A DNA stretch of 8,370 nucleotides from Planctomycetaceae bacterium (lineage in GTDB: Bacteria; Planctomycetota; Phycisphaerae; Phycisphaerales; SM1A02), in assembly GCA_947459855.1 (NCBI GenBank), contig CANHFL010000030.1, positions 1 through 8,370 on the forward strand. Reading direction: 5' to 3'. The notes under the pieces were generated by a model. It worked only from the letters and a program-made list of their open reading frames with translations. It was not told the origin of the DNA and did no database searches. Shown here one piece after another: positions 1 to 8,354 of the stretch. Positions within the stretch are counted from its first letter, which is position 1. The number at the start of each line of letters is the position of its first letter. A program made the translations under genes and the position numbers.

Positions 1-1172
1 ACGAAGTCGACGCACAGGTCAAGCAGGTGGCTGCCGTCGCGCATCTCCTCCTTGGCCATGCTGACCAGGCCGTCCCAGTCGCCGGAATCGAGCAGGCGCT
101 TGAACTTCTTGCTGCCGTTGGCGTTGGTGCGCTCGGCCACGATCAGGAAGCTGTTGTCCTGGCGGAAGTCCACCGCGCCGTAGAGGCTCGAGCAGCCCGG
201 CGTGGCGACCGCCACGCGCGTCACCTGCGGGCGCCGTTCGCCCATCGCCTGGCGCAGCGCGCGGATGTGCTCGTACGTCGTGCCGCAGCAGCCGCCCACG
301 ATGTTCGCGTGCGATTCGTCCAGGAAGCGCCGCATCGCGGCGGCGAAGGCGTCCGGGCGCAGCGGGTACTCGGTGCGACCGTCCACCAGCACGGGCAGGC
401 CGGCGTTCGGGATGACGCTGAACGCGCGGTCCCAGTGGCGCGCGAGCGCCGCGACGTGCTCGGACATCTCGGTCGGGCCGGTCGCGCAGTTCAGGCCCAG
501 GCTCGCGATCGGGAACGGCCGCAGCGCGTTCATCACCGCGGACATGTCGGAGCCCAGCAGCATCGTGCCGGTGGTCTCCATGGTCACGCTGACCAGGATC
601 GGGATGTCGGTGTGGGTCTTTCCCGCGGCCGCCAGCGCGTCCACGCACGCGTTCGCGGCGCACTTCACCTGCAGCAGGTCCTGGCACGTCTCGATGATCA
701 GCGCGTCGACGCCGCCGTCGATCAGGCCGCGTGCCTGCTCGCGGTAGCTGTCCAGCATCGATTCCCACGACGCCTGCCCCAGCGTGATGAGCTTGGTGCC
801 GGGGCCGATCGAGCCCGCGACGAAGCGCGGGTGGTCGCGCGTCTCGAACTTCGCGCACGCCGCGCGCGCCACCTGCGCGGCGCGCACGTTCAGGTCGTAG
901 ACCCAGCCCACCATCTCCTGGTCGAACTCGGCGGCCACCAGCTTGTTGGATCCGAAGCTGTCCGTCTCCACGACGTCGGCGCCGGCGGCCAGGAAGCCCT
1001 CATGGATCCGCTGGATCAGGTCGGGGCGGCTCCGGACCAGGATGTCGGTGCAGTTGTCACGGCCCAGGTAGTCGGCCGGGGTGCAGTCGGGGCAGGCGTG
1101 GATGCTGGTGCCCATGGCGCCGTCGAAAAGGAGGACGCGCTGCTCGAGGGCCTGCAGGAAGCTGGGGCGCAT
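1..1172 (-). CDS. metH: Cobalamin-dependent methionine synthase, N-terminal part (truncated by window edge)
   Basis: This enzyme transfers the methyl group of 5-methyltetrahydrofolate, via cobalamin, to homocysteine to make methionine in the cytoplasm. Only the first 390 codons are in the window; the gene continues past base 1. Residues 1-320 are the homocysteine S-methyltransferase barrel. It opens with LLFDGAMGTS (14-23) and carries all three expected zinc ligands: Cys229 in GLNCA, and Cys295 and Cys296 in GGCCGT. From about residue 338 (DNSFLIVAERTNANGSKKF) the pterin (methyl-folate) binding domain begins in the same frame, so this is a full-type MetH and not a stand-alone homocysteine methyltransferase. 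The cobalamin and activation domains would lie outside the window. The ATG at 1172 is chosen because family homology begins within about 12 residues of it; no clear Shine-Dalgarno precedes it. It is transcribed divergently from the S41 peptidase gene. Confidence 0.96.
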   Translation of the reverse strand, partial: MRPSFLQALEQRVLLFDGAMGTSIHACPDCTPADYLGRDNCTDILVRSRPDLIQRIHEGFLAAGADVVETDSFGSNKLVAAEFDQEMVGWVYDLNVRAAQVARAACAKFETRDHPRFVAGSIGPGTKLITLGQASWESMLDSYREQARGLIDGGVDALIIETCQDLLQVKCAANACVDALAAAGKTHTDIPILVSVTMETTGTMLLGSDMSAVMNALRPFPIASLGLNCATGPTEMSEHVAALARHWDRAFSVIPNAGLPVLVDGRTEYPLRPDAFAAAMRRFLDESHANIVGGCCGTTYEHIRALRQAMGERRPQVTRVAVATPGCSSLYGAVDFRQDNSFLIVAERTNANGSKKFKRLLDSGDWDGLVSMAKEEMRDGSHLLDLCVDF

Positions 1173-1184
1173 GGGTAGCAAGGT

Positions 1185-1198
1185 ACCGGGAACCGGGC
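1185..1198. repeat. Tandem heptamer ACCGGGA/ACCGGGC in the metH leader
   Basis: Two adjacent 7-base units, identical in six of seven positions, lie 13-26 bases upstream of the metH start codon. Their position, where a ribosome site or repressor site could be, is the only reason to note them. In DNA this rich in G and C such a repeat can easily arise by chance. Confidence 0.3.
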
Positions 1199-1218
1199 GA
1201 CCATTCAACCGTTTATGC

Positions 1219-1234
1219 GGATGGACGGATGGAT
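1219..1234. repeat. Tandem octamer GGATGGAC/GGATGGAT in the divergent intergenic region
   Basis: Two adjacent 8-base units differ only in the last base, and a further CGGATG follows at about 1246. They lie beside the AT-rich island between metH and the S41 peptidase gene. They could be a protein-binding site or simple slippage; the sequence alone does not decide. Confidence 0.35.
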
Positions 1235-1291
1235 ACAGGACGCCCGGATGCCCCCCGGCGCGGCATTCCCGCGGAGTAGCGTTTCCGGGCC

Positions 1292-2812
1292 ATGCCGCGC
1301 CCCACCCTCTCCGCCCGCGGGACCCTTGCACGCACCGCCGCACTCGCCGCGCTGGTCGGCACCGCCGCGCTGGCGCCGTTCGGCCCGGCGGATGCGCGCG
1401 CCGGAGCCGCGGATGGCACGGGCACCGCGGAGGGCGGCACGATCGGCGCGACCACCGCCGGCGCGGCGTCGCGGGCCACGCTCGCGCAGCGGACCTTCGA
1501 CGCCGTGTGGGCCACCGTCCGCGACACGCACTGGGACCCCGCCTTCAACGGCGTCGACTGGGATGCCGTGCGCACCGAACTGCTTCCGAAGGCGATGGCC
1601 TGTGCGGACGACGCGTGCGTGCGCGCCGCGATCATGGAGGCGCTCGGCCGCCTCGGCCAGAGCCACTTCGCGGTGATCCCCGCGGACACCGCGGGCGGTG
1701 CCGATGCGGGCGCGCGCCGAGCGGGCCGCAGCGGCGCGTCGATCGCGTTCCTGGGGCGGGACGGCACGCCCGGCGCATTCGAAGCCGTGATCGTCCTCGT
1801 CGAGCCCGGCAGCCCCGCCGACCGCGCGGGACTGGCGCCCGGCATGGCGGTGCGCACGATCGCCGGGCGCGACCCCGCGGCGAAGCTGCCCGCGGGCGAT
1901 GGGCTGGAGCGCTACGAGCGCGCCCGCGTCGGGGAGGCCGCCACGACGGGCGAGCCCGGCACCACCTCGCCCTGGGAGGTCGAGTCGTCCGACGGGGCCC
2001 GCCGCACGGTCGAAGTCGGCTACGAGGCCGACGCACGGCCCATGTCGAAGTTCGGCAACCTGCCTCCCCTGCCCACCGACCTGTCGTGGCGCCACCTGGA
2101 CGAGACCGAGCGCGACCGCTGGGGTGGCGGCCGCACCGAGATCGGCCTGATCCGCTTCAACATCTGGCTGATCCCCGTCGCGCGCGCCTTCGACGCCGCG
2201 ATGGACGGCCTCCGCGGCTCCGACGGCATCGTCATCGACCTGCGCGGCAACCCCGGCGGCATCGGCGCGATGGCGATGGGGATCGCGGGCCACTTCACCG
2301 CCGAGAGCCTGCCCCTGGGCGAGATGCGCTCGCGCGACGCGGTGCTTCGCTTCGTCACCAACCCCCGTACCGTCGACCTTGAGGGCAAGCCCATCGCCCC
2401 GTTCGCGGGACCGGTCGCGATCGTCGTCGACGAGGGCACCGCAAGCACCAGCGAGATCTTCGCGGGCGGCATGCAGCACCTGAAGCGCGCGCGCGTCTTC
2501 GGCACGCGCACCGCCGGTGCCGCGCTGCCGGCGCTCACCGAGCGGCTTCCGAACGGCGACGTCTTCCTGCATGCCGTGGCCGACTACCGCCTGCCCGACG
2601 GCACCGCGCTCGAGGCCAGCGGCGTGCGCCCGGACCGAGCCGCGCCGTACGCTCGCGCCGACTACGCGCGCGAGGGCGACCCCGCGATGGCCGACGCCGT
2701 CCGCTGGATCGCCGCCGAGAAGCAGGCCGCGAAGCGCGCGGCCCCAACGCGCGCCGCCGCCGCGACCGCGCCCACCGACGTGGACGCACGCCCCGCGTCC
2801 GGATCGAACTGA
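1292..2812 (+). CDS. Secreted S41-family peptidase with PDZ domain and tricorn-like catalytic residues
   Basis: This is a predicted exported serine peptidase of family S41. An Ala-rich signal peptide covers about residues 1-36 and likely ends near ADARA. An N-terminal helical domain follows (60-130), then a PDZ domain at about 148-245 (VEPGSPADRAGLAPGM at 170-185), then the peptidase core at about 283-450 (GIVIDLRGNPGG at 312-323). The nucleophile should be Ser385 in GTASTSEIF. CtpA/Prc enzymes have the general-base Lys 25 residues after the Ser, but here that position is Ala410 in RTAGAA. The alternative tricorn-type set is present: Ser124-His125 in GQSHF, and Glu441 in LEASGVRPD, 56 residues after the Ser (58 in tricorn). 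The last 30 residues are Ala-rich. Substrate is unknown. It is the first gene of the plus-strand cluster, 32 bp before the next gene. The ATG at 1292 is chosen because it begins the signal peptide. Confidence 0.88.
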   Translation: MPRPTLSARGTLARTAALAALVGTAALAPFGPADARAGAADGTGTAEGGTIGATTAGAASRATLAQRTFDAVWATVRDTHWDPAFNGVDWDAVRTELLPKAMACADDACVRAAIMEALGRLGQSHFAVIPADTAGGADAGARRAGRSGASIAFLGRDGTPGAFEAVIVLVEPGSPADRAGLAPGMAVRTIAGRDPAAKLPAGDGLERYERARVGEAATTGEPGTTSPWEVESSDGARRTVEVGYEADARPMSKFGNLPPLPTDLSWRHLDETERDRWGGGRTEIGLIRFNIWLIPVARAFDAAMDGLRGSDGIVIDLRGNPGGIGAMAMGIAGHFTAESLPLGEMRSRDAVLRFVTNPRTVDLEGKPIAPFAGPVAIVVDEGTASTSEIFAGGMQHLKRARVFGTRTAGAALPALTERLPNGDVFLHAVADYRLPDGTALEASGVRPDRAAPYARADYAREGDPAMADAVRWIAAEKQAAKRAAPTRAAAATAPTDVDARPASGSN

Positions 2813-2833
2813 CCGCCCCACGCACCCGTACGC

Positions 2834-2838
2834 AAGGA
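2834..2838 (+). promoter_or_regulatory. Shine-Dalgarno AAGGA of the LolA-like gene
   Basis: AAGGA lies six bases before the ATG at 2845. It is one of only two good ribosome sites in the window and fixes the start of the LolA-like gene. Confidence 0.7.
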
Positions 2839-2844
2839 CCCCCC

Positions 2845-3828
2845 ATGCACACCACGCTCCGCACCGCCCTTCGCGCCGCCACCGCGGCACTCGCACTCGC
2901 CGCCACGGCCGTCGCCCAGGATGCGCCGAAGCAGGCGAAGCCCGCCGCCCCGTCCGGCGCCCCGGCCGCACCCGCCAAGCCCACGCTCCCCCCGCCGCCA
3001 CCGGCTGCGCCGCGCGCCGCCGAGCCCGTGTTCAAGGAACTGAAGGCCGAGGGCGCCATGCCGTCCGCCAAGGACGTGCTGACCAAGCACCTCGACGCGA
3101 TCGGCGGCGCCGCCGCGGTCGGCGCGCACTCCAGCATGCGCAGCACCGGCAGCATCGACATCGCCGCCGCCGGCCTGAAGGGAACGATGGAGATGACCGC
3201 GATGGCGCCGAACAAGGTGCTCATCTCGATGGAGCTCCCCGGGATGGGCGCCGTCCGCAGCGGCTTCGACGGCACCACCGGCTGGTCGATGGACCCGATG
3301 CGCGGCCCGAGCCTGATGGCACCCAAGGAAGCCGCCGAGCTCACGCGCGAGGCGAACTTCCGCCGCGACCTGGACCTGGCCAACGACCCGAAGGACGCCG
3401 CGGTCACCGGCCTCTTCGAGTTCCAGGGCAAGCCCTGCTGGTGCGTGAAGGTCACCAACCCGGGCGGCATGGTCACGAACAACTACTACGACAGGGAATC
3501 AGGCCTGATGTCGGGCATGACGATGAAGGCCGCGACGCCCATGGGCGAAGTGCCGGTCACGGTGTCGGTGACCGACTGGAAGGACTTCGGCGGCGTGAAG
3601 GTCGCCACCAAGACCACCACCAGCATGATGATGGGCTCGCAGGTGATGACCATCGACGCCGTCGAGTGGGACGCCGTCAAGCCCGAGGCCTTCGAGCTGC
3701 CCGCCGAGATCAAGGCCCTGAACGCGAAGCCCCAGGCCGCGCCGGCCGGCGGCGCGGTGCCCGCCGCGCCCACGGCGCCGGCCGCGCCCCCGGCACCCGC
3801 CGCGCCGAAGGCGCCCGACGGCAAGTGA
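2845..3828 (+). CDS. Secreted protein with predicted LolA-like (lipoprotein-sorting) fold, function unknown
   Basis: The 327-residue product has a signal peptide (1-24, cleavage after ATAVA) and no lipobox cysteine, so it should be a soluble exocytoplasmic protein. Residues 27-59 are a Pro/Ala-rich spacer with a run of five prolines, and residues 293-326 are a second Ala/Pro-rich tail, so a core of about 74-292 is flanked on both sides by flexible segments. The core resembles secreted proteins often annotated as outer-membrane lipoprotein-sorting (LolA-like): VLTKHLDAIGG at the start, the repeated-strand look of KGTMEMTAMAPNKVLISMELPG (part of 112-133), GFDGTTGW at 140-147, and FELPAEIKAL at the end. 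It contains a Cys198-Trp-Cys200 pair. The assignment rests on pattern similarity, not a close match, and a real LolA role is not implied. It sits 31 bp before the ABC ATPase gene and is probably cotranscribed with it. Confidence 0.7.
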   Translation: MHTTLRTALRAATAALALAATAVAQDAPKQAKPAAPSGAPAAPAKPTLPPPPPAAPRAAEPVFKELKAEGAMPSAKDVLTKHLDAIGGAAAVGAHSSMRSTGSIDIAAAGLKGTMEMTAMAPNKVLISMELPGMGAVRSGFDGTTGWSMDPMRGPSLMAPKEAAELTREANFRRDLDLANDPKDAAVTGLFEFQGKPCWCVKVTNPGGMVTNNYYDRESGLMSGMTMKAATPMGEVPVTVSVTDWKDFGGVKVATKTTTSMMMGSQVMTIDAVEWDAVKPEAFELPAEIKALNAKPQAAPAGGAVPAAPTAPAAPPAPAAPKAPDGK

Positions 3829-3859
3829 TCGCCACGCCACGCCCGACCCCGGACACCCC

Positions 3860-4793
<934 letters not shown>

Positions 4794-4801
<8 letters not shown>

Positions 4802-6176
4802 CGCACGTTCCGAGCACGCCGCGCGCAAGGTCGCGTCGATCGCCTTCCGCGAGTTCAAGCACACCGCGCTGACGAAGGGCTTCATCTTCGGCGCGCTCAT
4901 CGTCCCCGTGATGATGTTCGCGGCGATCGCCGCGATCGGCGCGCTGATCGGGTCCACCATGGCGCCGGTCTCGGGAACGCTGGCGGTGCTGGACGGGTCC
5001 GGCCGCGTCGCGGCGTTCGCCACCGCCGAGCTGGCCCCCGAGGCCACCGCGCGCGAAATCGCCGAGGCGCTGGAGCGCAACGCGACGATCATGCCCGGCG
5101 GGGCCGGCACGCAGGCCATGGCCCAGGCCGCGACCGACGCCGCGCGCGTCGACGTCCGCGTCGAACCCGTCACGGATCCCGCGCAGGAGGCGGCGCTCCG
5201 CACCCGCGTGCAGGATGGGTCGCTGCTCGGCCTGGCGATCGTCACGCCCGACGTCCTGAAGGCCGACCCGCGCGACGCCGAGGGGCACGACGCCACCTTC
5301 ACGCTGATCGTGCCGTCGAAGAGCCCGCCGCGGCTGACGCGGCTCCTCGAGAAGTCCGTCGCCCGCGCGATCGTCAAGGCACGCGTCGAGGCCGCCGGCA
5401 GCGACTACACGTCGCTCAACGCGCTGCTCAGCGTCCCCGAGACCGCGGTCCGCCGCCTGGCCACGGACGGCAAGGAGGCCAGCGAGAGCGTCGCCGCGAA
5501 GACGCTGCTCCCCGTCGGCTTCATGATGCTGCTGTGGATCAGCACGTTCACCAGCGGCCAGTACCTGCTGACCTCCACGATCGAGGAGAAGTCCAGCAAG
5601 GTGATGGAGGTCATCCTGAGCGCCGTGAGCCCGCTGCAGCTGCTGGTCGGCAAGATCCTGGGCTACGCGCTGGTCTCGGCCGTGATGCTGGTGATGTACG
5701 GCGGCATGGGCTTGGCCGCCCTCTCCGCCGCGGCGATGTCCGACCTGGTCTCGCCGTGGATGCTCGTCCTCATGGGCGTCTACTTCCTGATGGCGTTCGC
5801 CTTCGTCAGCACGATGATGGCGAGCGTCGGCAGCGCGGTGAACGACCTGCGCGAGGCGCAGAGCCTGGTCACGCCGGCGATGCTGATCCTGATGATCCCG
5901 CTCATCCTGTGGCTGCCGATCAGCGAACAGCCCAACGGCATGCTGGCGACGATCATGAGCTTCGTGCCGCCCGCCATCCCCTTCGTGATGATGCTGCGCG
6001 TCACCGCCAGCAGCGAGCCGATCGCACCGTGGCAGGTGCTGGCGAGCATCGTGTGGGGCTTCGGCTGGGTGGCCGTCTTCGTGTGGGCCGGCGCCAAGAT
6101 CTTCCGCGTCGGCGTGCTGATGCAGGGCAAGCCGCCGACGCCGAAGGAGCTCCTCAAGTGGATCCGCATGGCGTGA
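4794..6176 (+). CDS. ABC-2 type permease, NatB type
   Basis: This is the membrane subunit that pairs with the upstream ATPase. The topology is typical of NatB: one membrane segment near the N-terminus (about 30-54), a large exocytoplasmic domain (about 55-236), then a cluster of hydrophobic segments at about 237-260, 284-310, 320-345, 357-378, 385-402 and 412-435. The most diagnostic stretch is IEEKSSKVMEVILSAVSPLQ (263-282), the cytoplasmic coupling region conserved in NatB-like and other ABC-2 permeases, followed by LVGKILG. At 460 residues it is somewhat longer than the classical NatB of about 390. The start is fixed by the GAGGAG ribosome site and the 8-bp overlap with the ATPase gene. 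NatAB in Bacillus exports sodium, but many relatives export other substrates, so sodium export should not be assumed here. Confidence 0.92.
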
Positions 6177-6222
6177 GCGGCGCCGCGCGGCAGCCCGCCC
6201 GCCGCGTCCCGGCGCAGCGCCC

Positions 6223-7719
6223 ATGATGGGTGCGGCGGCCATGTTCGCGCTGCTGGCGGGCGTGCTCGCGTTCGTCGCGGTGGGCGTCGGCGCCGTGTGG
6301 TGGGCGCTCTTCCGCGACAAGGCACGGGGCCGGCGCCGCTGCCCGCGATGCTGGCACGACCTCTCGGCGACGCCCGGCATGACCTGCGGCGAGTGCGGGT
6401 TCGCGGCGCAGGCCGACGCCGACTTCGCACGCACGCGGCGGCGCTGGGGCGTGGCCGCGCTCGCACTGGCGCTGATCCTGGCGGTGGCCGGTTGGACGCG
6501 CCTGCAGGTGCTGAACGCAGGGCTCGTCAACCTGCTGCCGAACGCGGTGATGGTGACGCTGGCCGGCTGGATCGACCCCGCGGACCCCACGGGCGAGATC
6601 GCGCGCGAGATCCGCCGGCGCCTCATGCTGGACGAATTCACGCCCTGGCAGCTGACCGAGATCGCCGAGGCGGTCGTCACGGCGCAGGCCGGGCGCGGGT
6701 TGCCGCCGCCGTTCGCGGCCGAGATGCTGCGCACGATCGGGGATGCCATGCCCGGGGCGTTCCGAACGAAGGGGGCGCGGACCGAGGCGGAGCGGGCCGC
6801 CGCCGAGCGCGCGCTGATGGAGTGGCACCTCGGCATCGAAGCGATCCTGAGCCGCCTGGGCACCACGCTCCGCGCCGAGGCCCCGCGCGCGTGGCCGTCG
6901 GGACGCGAACCGGCGGTGCGCGTGCGCGGCGCCGCGTGGGGCCTGCGCGGCGAGTGGCGGGCGCGGCTCGAGGGCACGGACACGTGGATCGTGCACGACT
7001 CCGCCGCCGACCCGCGTACCGACTTCACGCCCCTCATGGTGCCGGTCCCGGGTGCGCGCGGTTCCGACCGGATCGACGCGCGGATCCTGGTGCAGTCACG
7101 CACCTGGGACGGCCAGCGCGGCGCGTGGCGCGAGTGGCGCGACGAGCCCGCGCTCGAGGTCCACGCCCCGCTCGCGCGCGGCGCGGCCGAGGCCTTCCGC
7201 CCCGACCCCTCGCCCGAGCTGGACGCCGAGATGCTGCGCACCTTCCGCGAGCGCGTCGTCGCCTGGCGCGACCGCGGGCGCCCGGTCGGCATGCGCCACC
7301 TGCGCGGCACGTTCGCGGCGCCGCAGTGGGCCGACCTCTGCATCGGCGTGGCCTACGAGCTGCGCGAGCGCGGCCAGGTGCGCCGACGCACGCGGTTCTG
7401 GTGGCGCGGCGGCACCTCCAGCCCGCAGTTCGGCTGGATCACCGAGCTCGAGGACCGCGATGCGCTGCTGCGGCTGGCGGACGCGGTCGCCGAGGGTGGA
7501 ACGCCCGACGGCTGGACCATGGCGATCCGCGCCGACCCAGACGCGGCGGCGTTCGCGCTTCCGTTCGATGCGAACCCGATGCCCACGGCGCGCTGGTGGC
7601 CCGGCGAGGGCGAGTGGCCGCTGGGCGTGGAGTTCGGCGGGCGCAACGCGCCGCCGCGGCTGTTCCGGCCCGAGACCGTCACTCCGCCGGCTGCGGATCC
7701 TGCGCCGGCTCCTCGCTAG
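6223..7719 (+). CDS. Membrane protein with an N-terminal zinc ribbon, function unknown
   Basis: The product has two predicted membrane segments, at about 8-30 and 76-98, with a short cytoplasmic or exposed loop between them. The loop holds a four-cysteine zinc ribbon: Cys40 and Cys43 (CPRC), Cys55 and Cys58 (CGEC), followed by the basic TRRRW just before the second segment. Residues 99-498 form a large domain I do not recognise; it has no cysteine cluster or catalytic motif I can name, is rich in Arg, Glu and Trp, and ends in a Pro/Ala tail. Small membrane-anchored zinc ribbons of this wording are common in Phycisphaerae-like planctomycetes. The start could be 6223, 6226 or 6241 (Met1, Met2, Met7), since no ribosome site separates them; all keep the first membrane segment. 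The 46-bp gap from the permease suggests cotranscription. The 3' end overlaps the convergent regulator gene by 41 bp. Confidence 0.8.
   Translation: MMGAAAMFALLAGVLAFVAVGVGAVWWALFRDKARGRRRCPRCWHDLSATPGMTCGECGFAAQADADFARTRRRWGVAALALALILAVAGWTRLQVLNAGLVNLLPNAVMVTLAGWIDPADPTGEIAREIRRRLMLDEFTPWQLTEIAEAVVTAQAGRGLPPPFAAEMLRTIGDAMPGAFRTKGARTEAERAAAERALMEWHLGIEAILSRLGTTLRAEAPRAWPSGREPAVRVRGAAWGLRGEWRARLEGTDTWIVHDSAADPRTDFTPLMVPVPGARGSDRIDARILVQSRTWDGQRGAWREWRDEPALEVHAPLARGAAEAFRPDPSPELDAEMLRTFRERVVAWRDRGRPVGMRHLRGTFAAPQWADLCIGVAYELRERGQVRRRTRFWWRGGTSSPQFGWITELEDRDALLRLADAVAEGGTPDGWTMAIRADPDAAAFALPFDANPMPTARWWPGEGEWPLGVEFGGRNAPPRLFRPETVTPPAADPAPAPR
7679..7719. other. Convergent 3' overlap of two coding regions
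   Basis: The last 41 bases of the zinc-ribbon membrane protein gene (TAG at 7717-7719) are also the last codons of the minus-strand regulator (TGA read at 7681-7679). There is no intergenic space for a separate terminator, so transcripts from both sides must run into each other. In both proteins the overlapping codons encode a low-complexity Ala/Pro/Glu tail, which is where an overlap would be tolerated. Confidence 0.85.
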
Positions 7720-8296
7720 CCTCGCCGCGCGGGTCGGGGAAGTGCGCCAGCACCACCGTGTGCAGCGACCCCCGGCGCTCGGCACGCGCATGCGCGATCA
7801 GCTTGGTCATCTTCCTGATCAGCACGTTCAGCTCCGCGCGCTGCTCGTCGTCAAGCCACGTGGTGTGCGAGACGGCGCACGCCCGCGCCGCATCACCCGC
7901 ACCGATCGGCTGCCCCTCGGCGGTGGCGGCCCACCTGCTGAAGCGGCGCGAGGCGTCGTCCATGAGCAGCTTCGACGCACGCGCGAGCCGGGTGATGCCA
8001 TGCGCGCACTGGGGATCGACCGGATGCAGGCTCATCGAGGGGCCGGGCGAATAGACGCGCTGCTTGCGGCCGTCGACCGATTCCTCGATGCTGACCACGA
8101 AGCCCGCGCGCTCCAGCTGCTCCAGGTGCGGGTAGAGCGAAGGCGCGGAACGGCCGGTCGCCTCGGCCAGCGAGAGGACGGTCGAGCGACCGAGCCCCTC
8201 GATCGCGGTAATGAGCTGCAGGCGCGCCGGCGATGCGGCGGCACGCCAGTGAAGGTCGGTCCAAATGCCGGGCTGGGGGTCCGCGGGCGTGGGCAT
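7679..8296 (-). CDS. ArsR-like winged helix-turn-helix transcriptional regulator
   Basis: This is a 205-residue DNA-binding regulator. Residues about 20-85 form a winged helix of the ArsR/MarR kind: ASPARLQLITAIEG as the first helix, TVLSLAEATG (39-48) as helix 2, SAPSLYPHLEQLERAGFV (50-67) as the recognition helix and the start of the wing, and the wing strand ending in GRKQRVYS (76-83). Residues 100-185 are a second, mostly helical region (LDDEQRAELNVLIRKMTKLI at 148-167) that probably dimerises or senses a signal; the tail after 188 is acidic and Pro-rich. I see no Cys-x-Cys metal site of classical ArsR (the only cysteines are 97 and 140), so metal sensing is not supported. The ATG at 8296 is the only early Met, the next being Met88 inside the protein; no clear ribosome site precedes it. 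The targets are unknown; a palindrome lies just upstream. Confidence 0.85.
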   Translation of the reverse strand: MPTPADPQPGIWTDLHWRAAASPARLQLITAIEGLGRSTVLSLAEATGRSAPSLYPHLEQLERAGFVVSIEESVDGRKQRVYSPGPSMSLHPVDPQCAHGITRLARASKLLMDDASRRFSRWAATAEGQPIGAGDAARACAVSHTTWLDDEQRAELNVLIRKMTKLIAHARAERRGSLHTVVLAHFPDPRGEASEEPAQDPQPAE

Positions 8297-8338
8297 GCGA
8301 CGGGCAGACGCTCGGGGTGCCCCCGCGATTGCGCGCCC

Positions 8339-8354
8339 TTTCGGAATTCTGAAA
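8339..8354. promoter_or_regulatory. Near-perfect 16-bp palindrome, candidate operator of the regulator gene
   Basis: The sequence tttcggaattctgaaa reads as two 8-base half-sites, matching in seven of eight positions around a GAATTC core. It lies 43-58 bases upstream of the regulator's start codon. In this GC-rich window such an AT-rich symmetric element stands out. Homodimeric winged-helix regulators of this type commonly bind such sites at their own promoter, so autoregulation is a reasonable inference. The site may also serve a gene lying beyond the right edge. Confidence 0.45.

Larger units (their letters stand above)
1173..1291. promoter_or_regulatory. Divergent intergenic region between metH and the S41 peptidase gene
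   Basis: These 119 bases separate two divergent start codons and must hold the promoters of both if each is transcribed from here. A small AT-rich island at about 1203-1217 (attcaaccgttta) stands out from the GC-rich surroundings and is the best place for a promoter core, but no convincing -35/-10 pair is visible on either strand. I looked on the metH side for a SAM, SAH or cobalamin riboswitch, which often control metH. The leader is at most about 119 nt and shows no recognisable conserved core of any of them. A GGAG at 1273-1276 is the only purine-rich stretch before the peptidase ATG, and at 15 bases away it is a poor ribosome site. Confidence 0.35.

Noticed and set aside
27..1178. A 383-codon plus-strand open frame across the metH region
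   Set aside because: The minus strand encodes MetH with all three zinc cysteines. The plus-strand product is His/Arg/Ala-rich with no domain.
1205..3001. A 598-codon minus-strand open frame opposite the S41 peptidase
   Set aside because: Gly/Arg-rich translation with no motif; the plus strand has a signal peptide, PDZ domain and S41 core.
6186..6206. Hairpin CGCGGC / GCCGCG with a 9-base loop after the permease stop codon
   Set aside because: Only six G:C pairs and no following T-run. In such GC-rich DNA this arises easily by chance, so I do not call a terminator.
6297..8054. A 585-codon plus-strand frame running through the zinc-ribbon gene into the regulator
   Set aside because: It is out of frame with the zinc ribbon and membrane segments and reads as Arg/Ala-rich low complexity.
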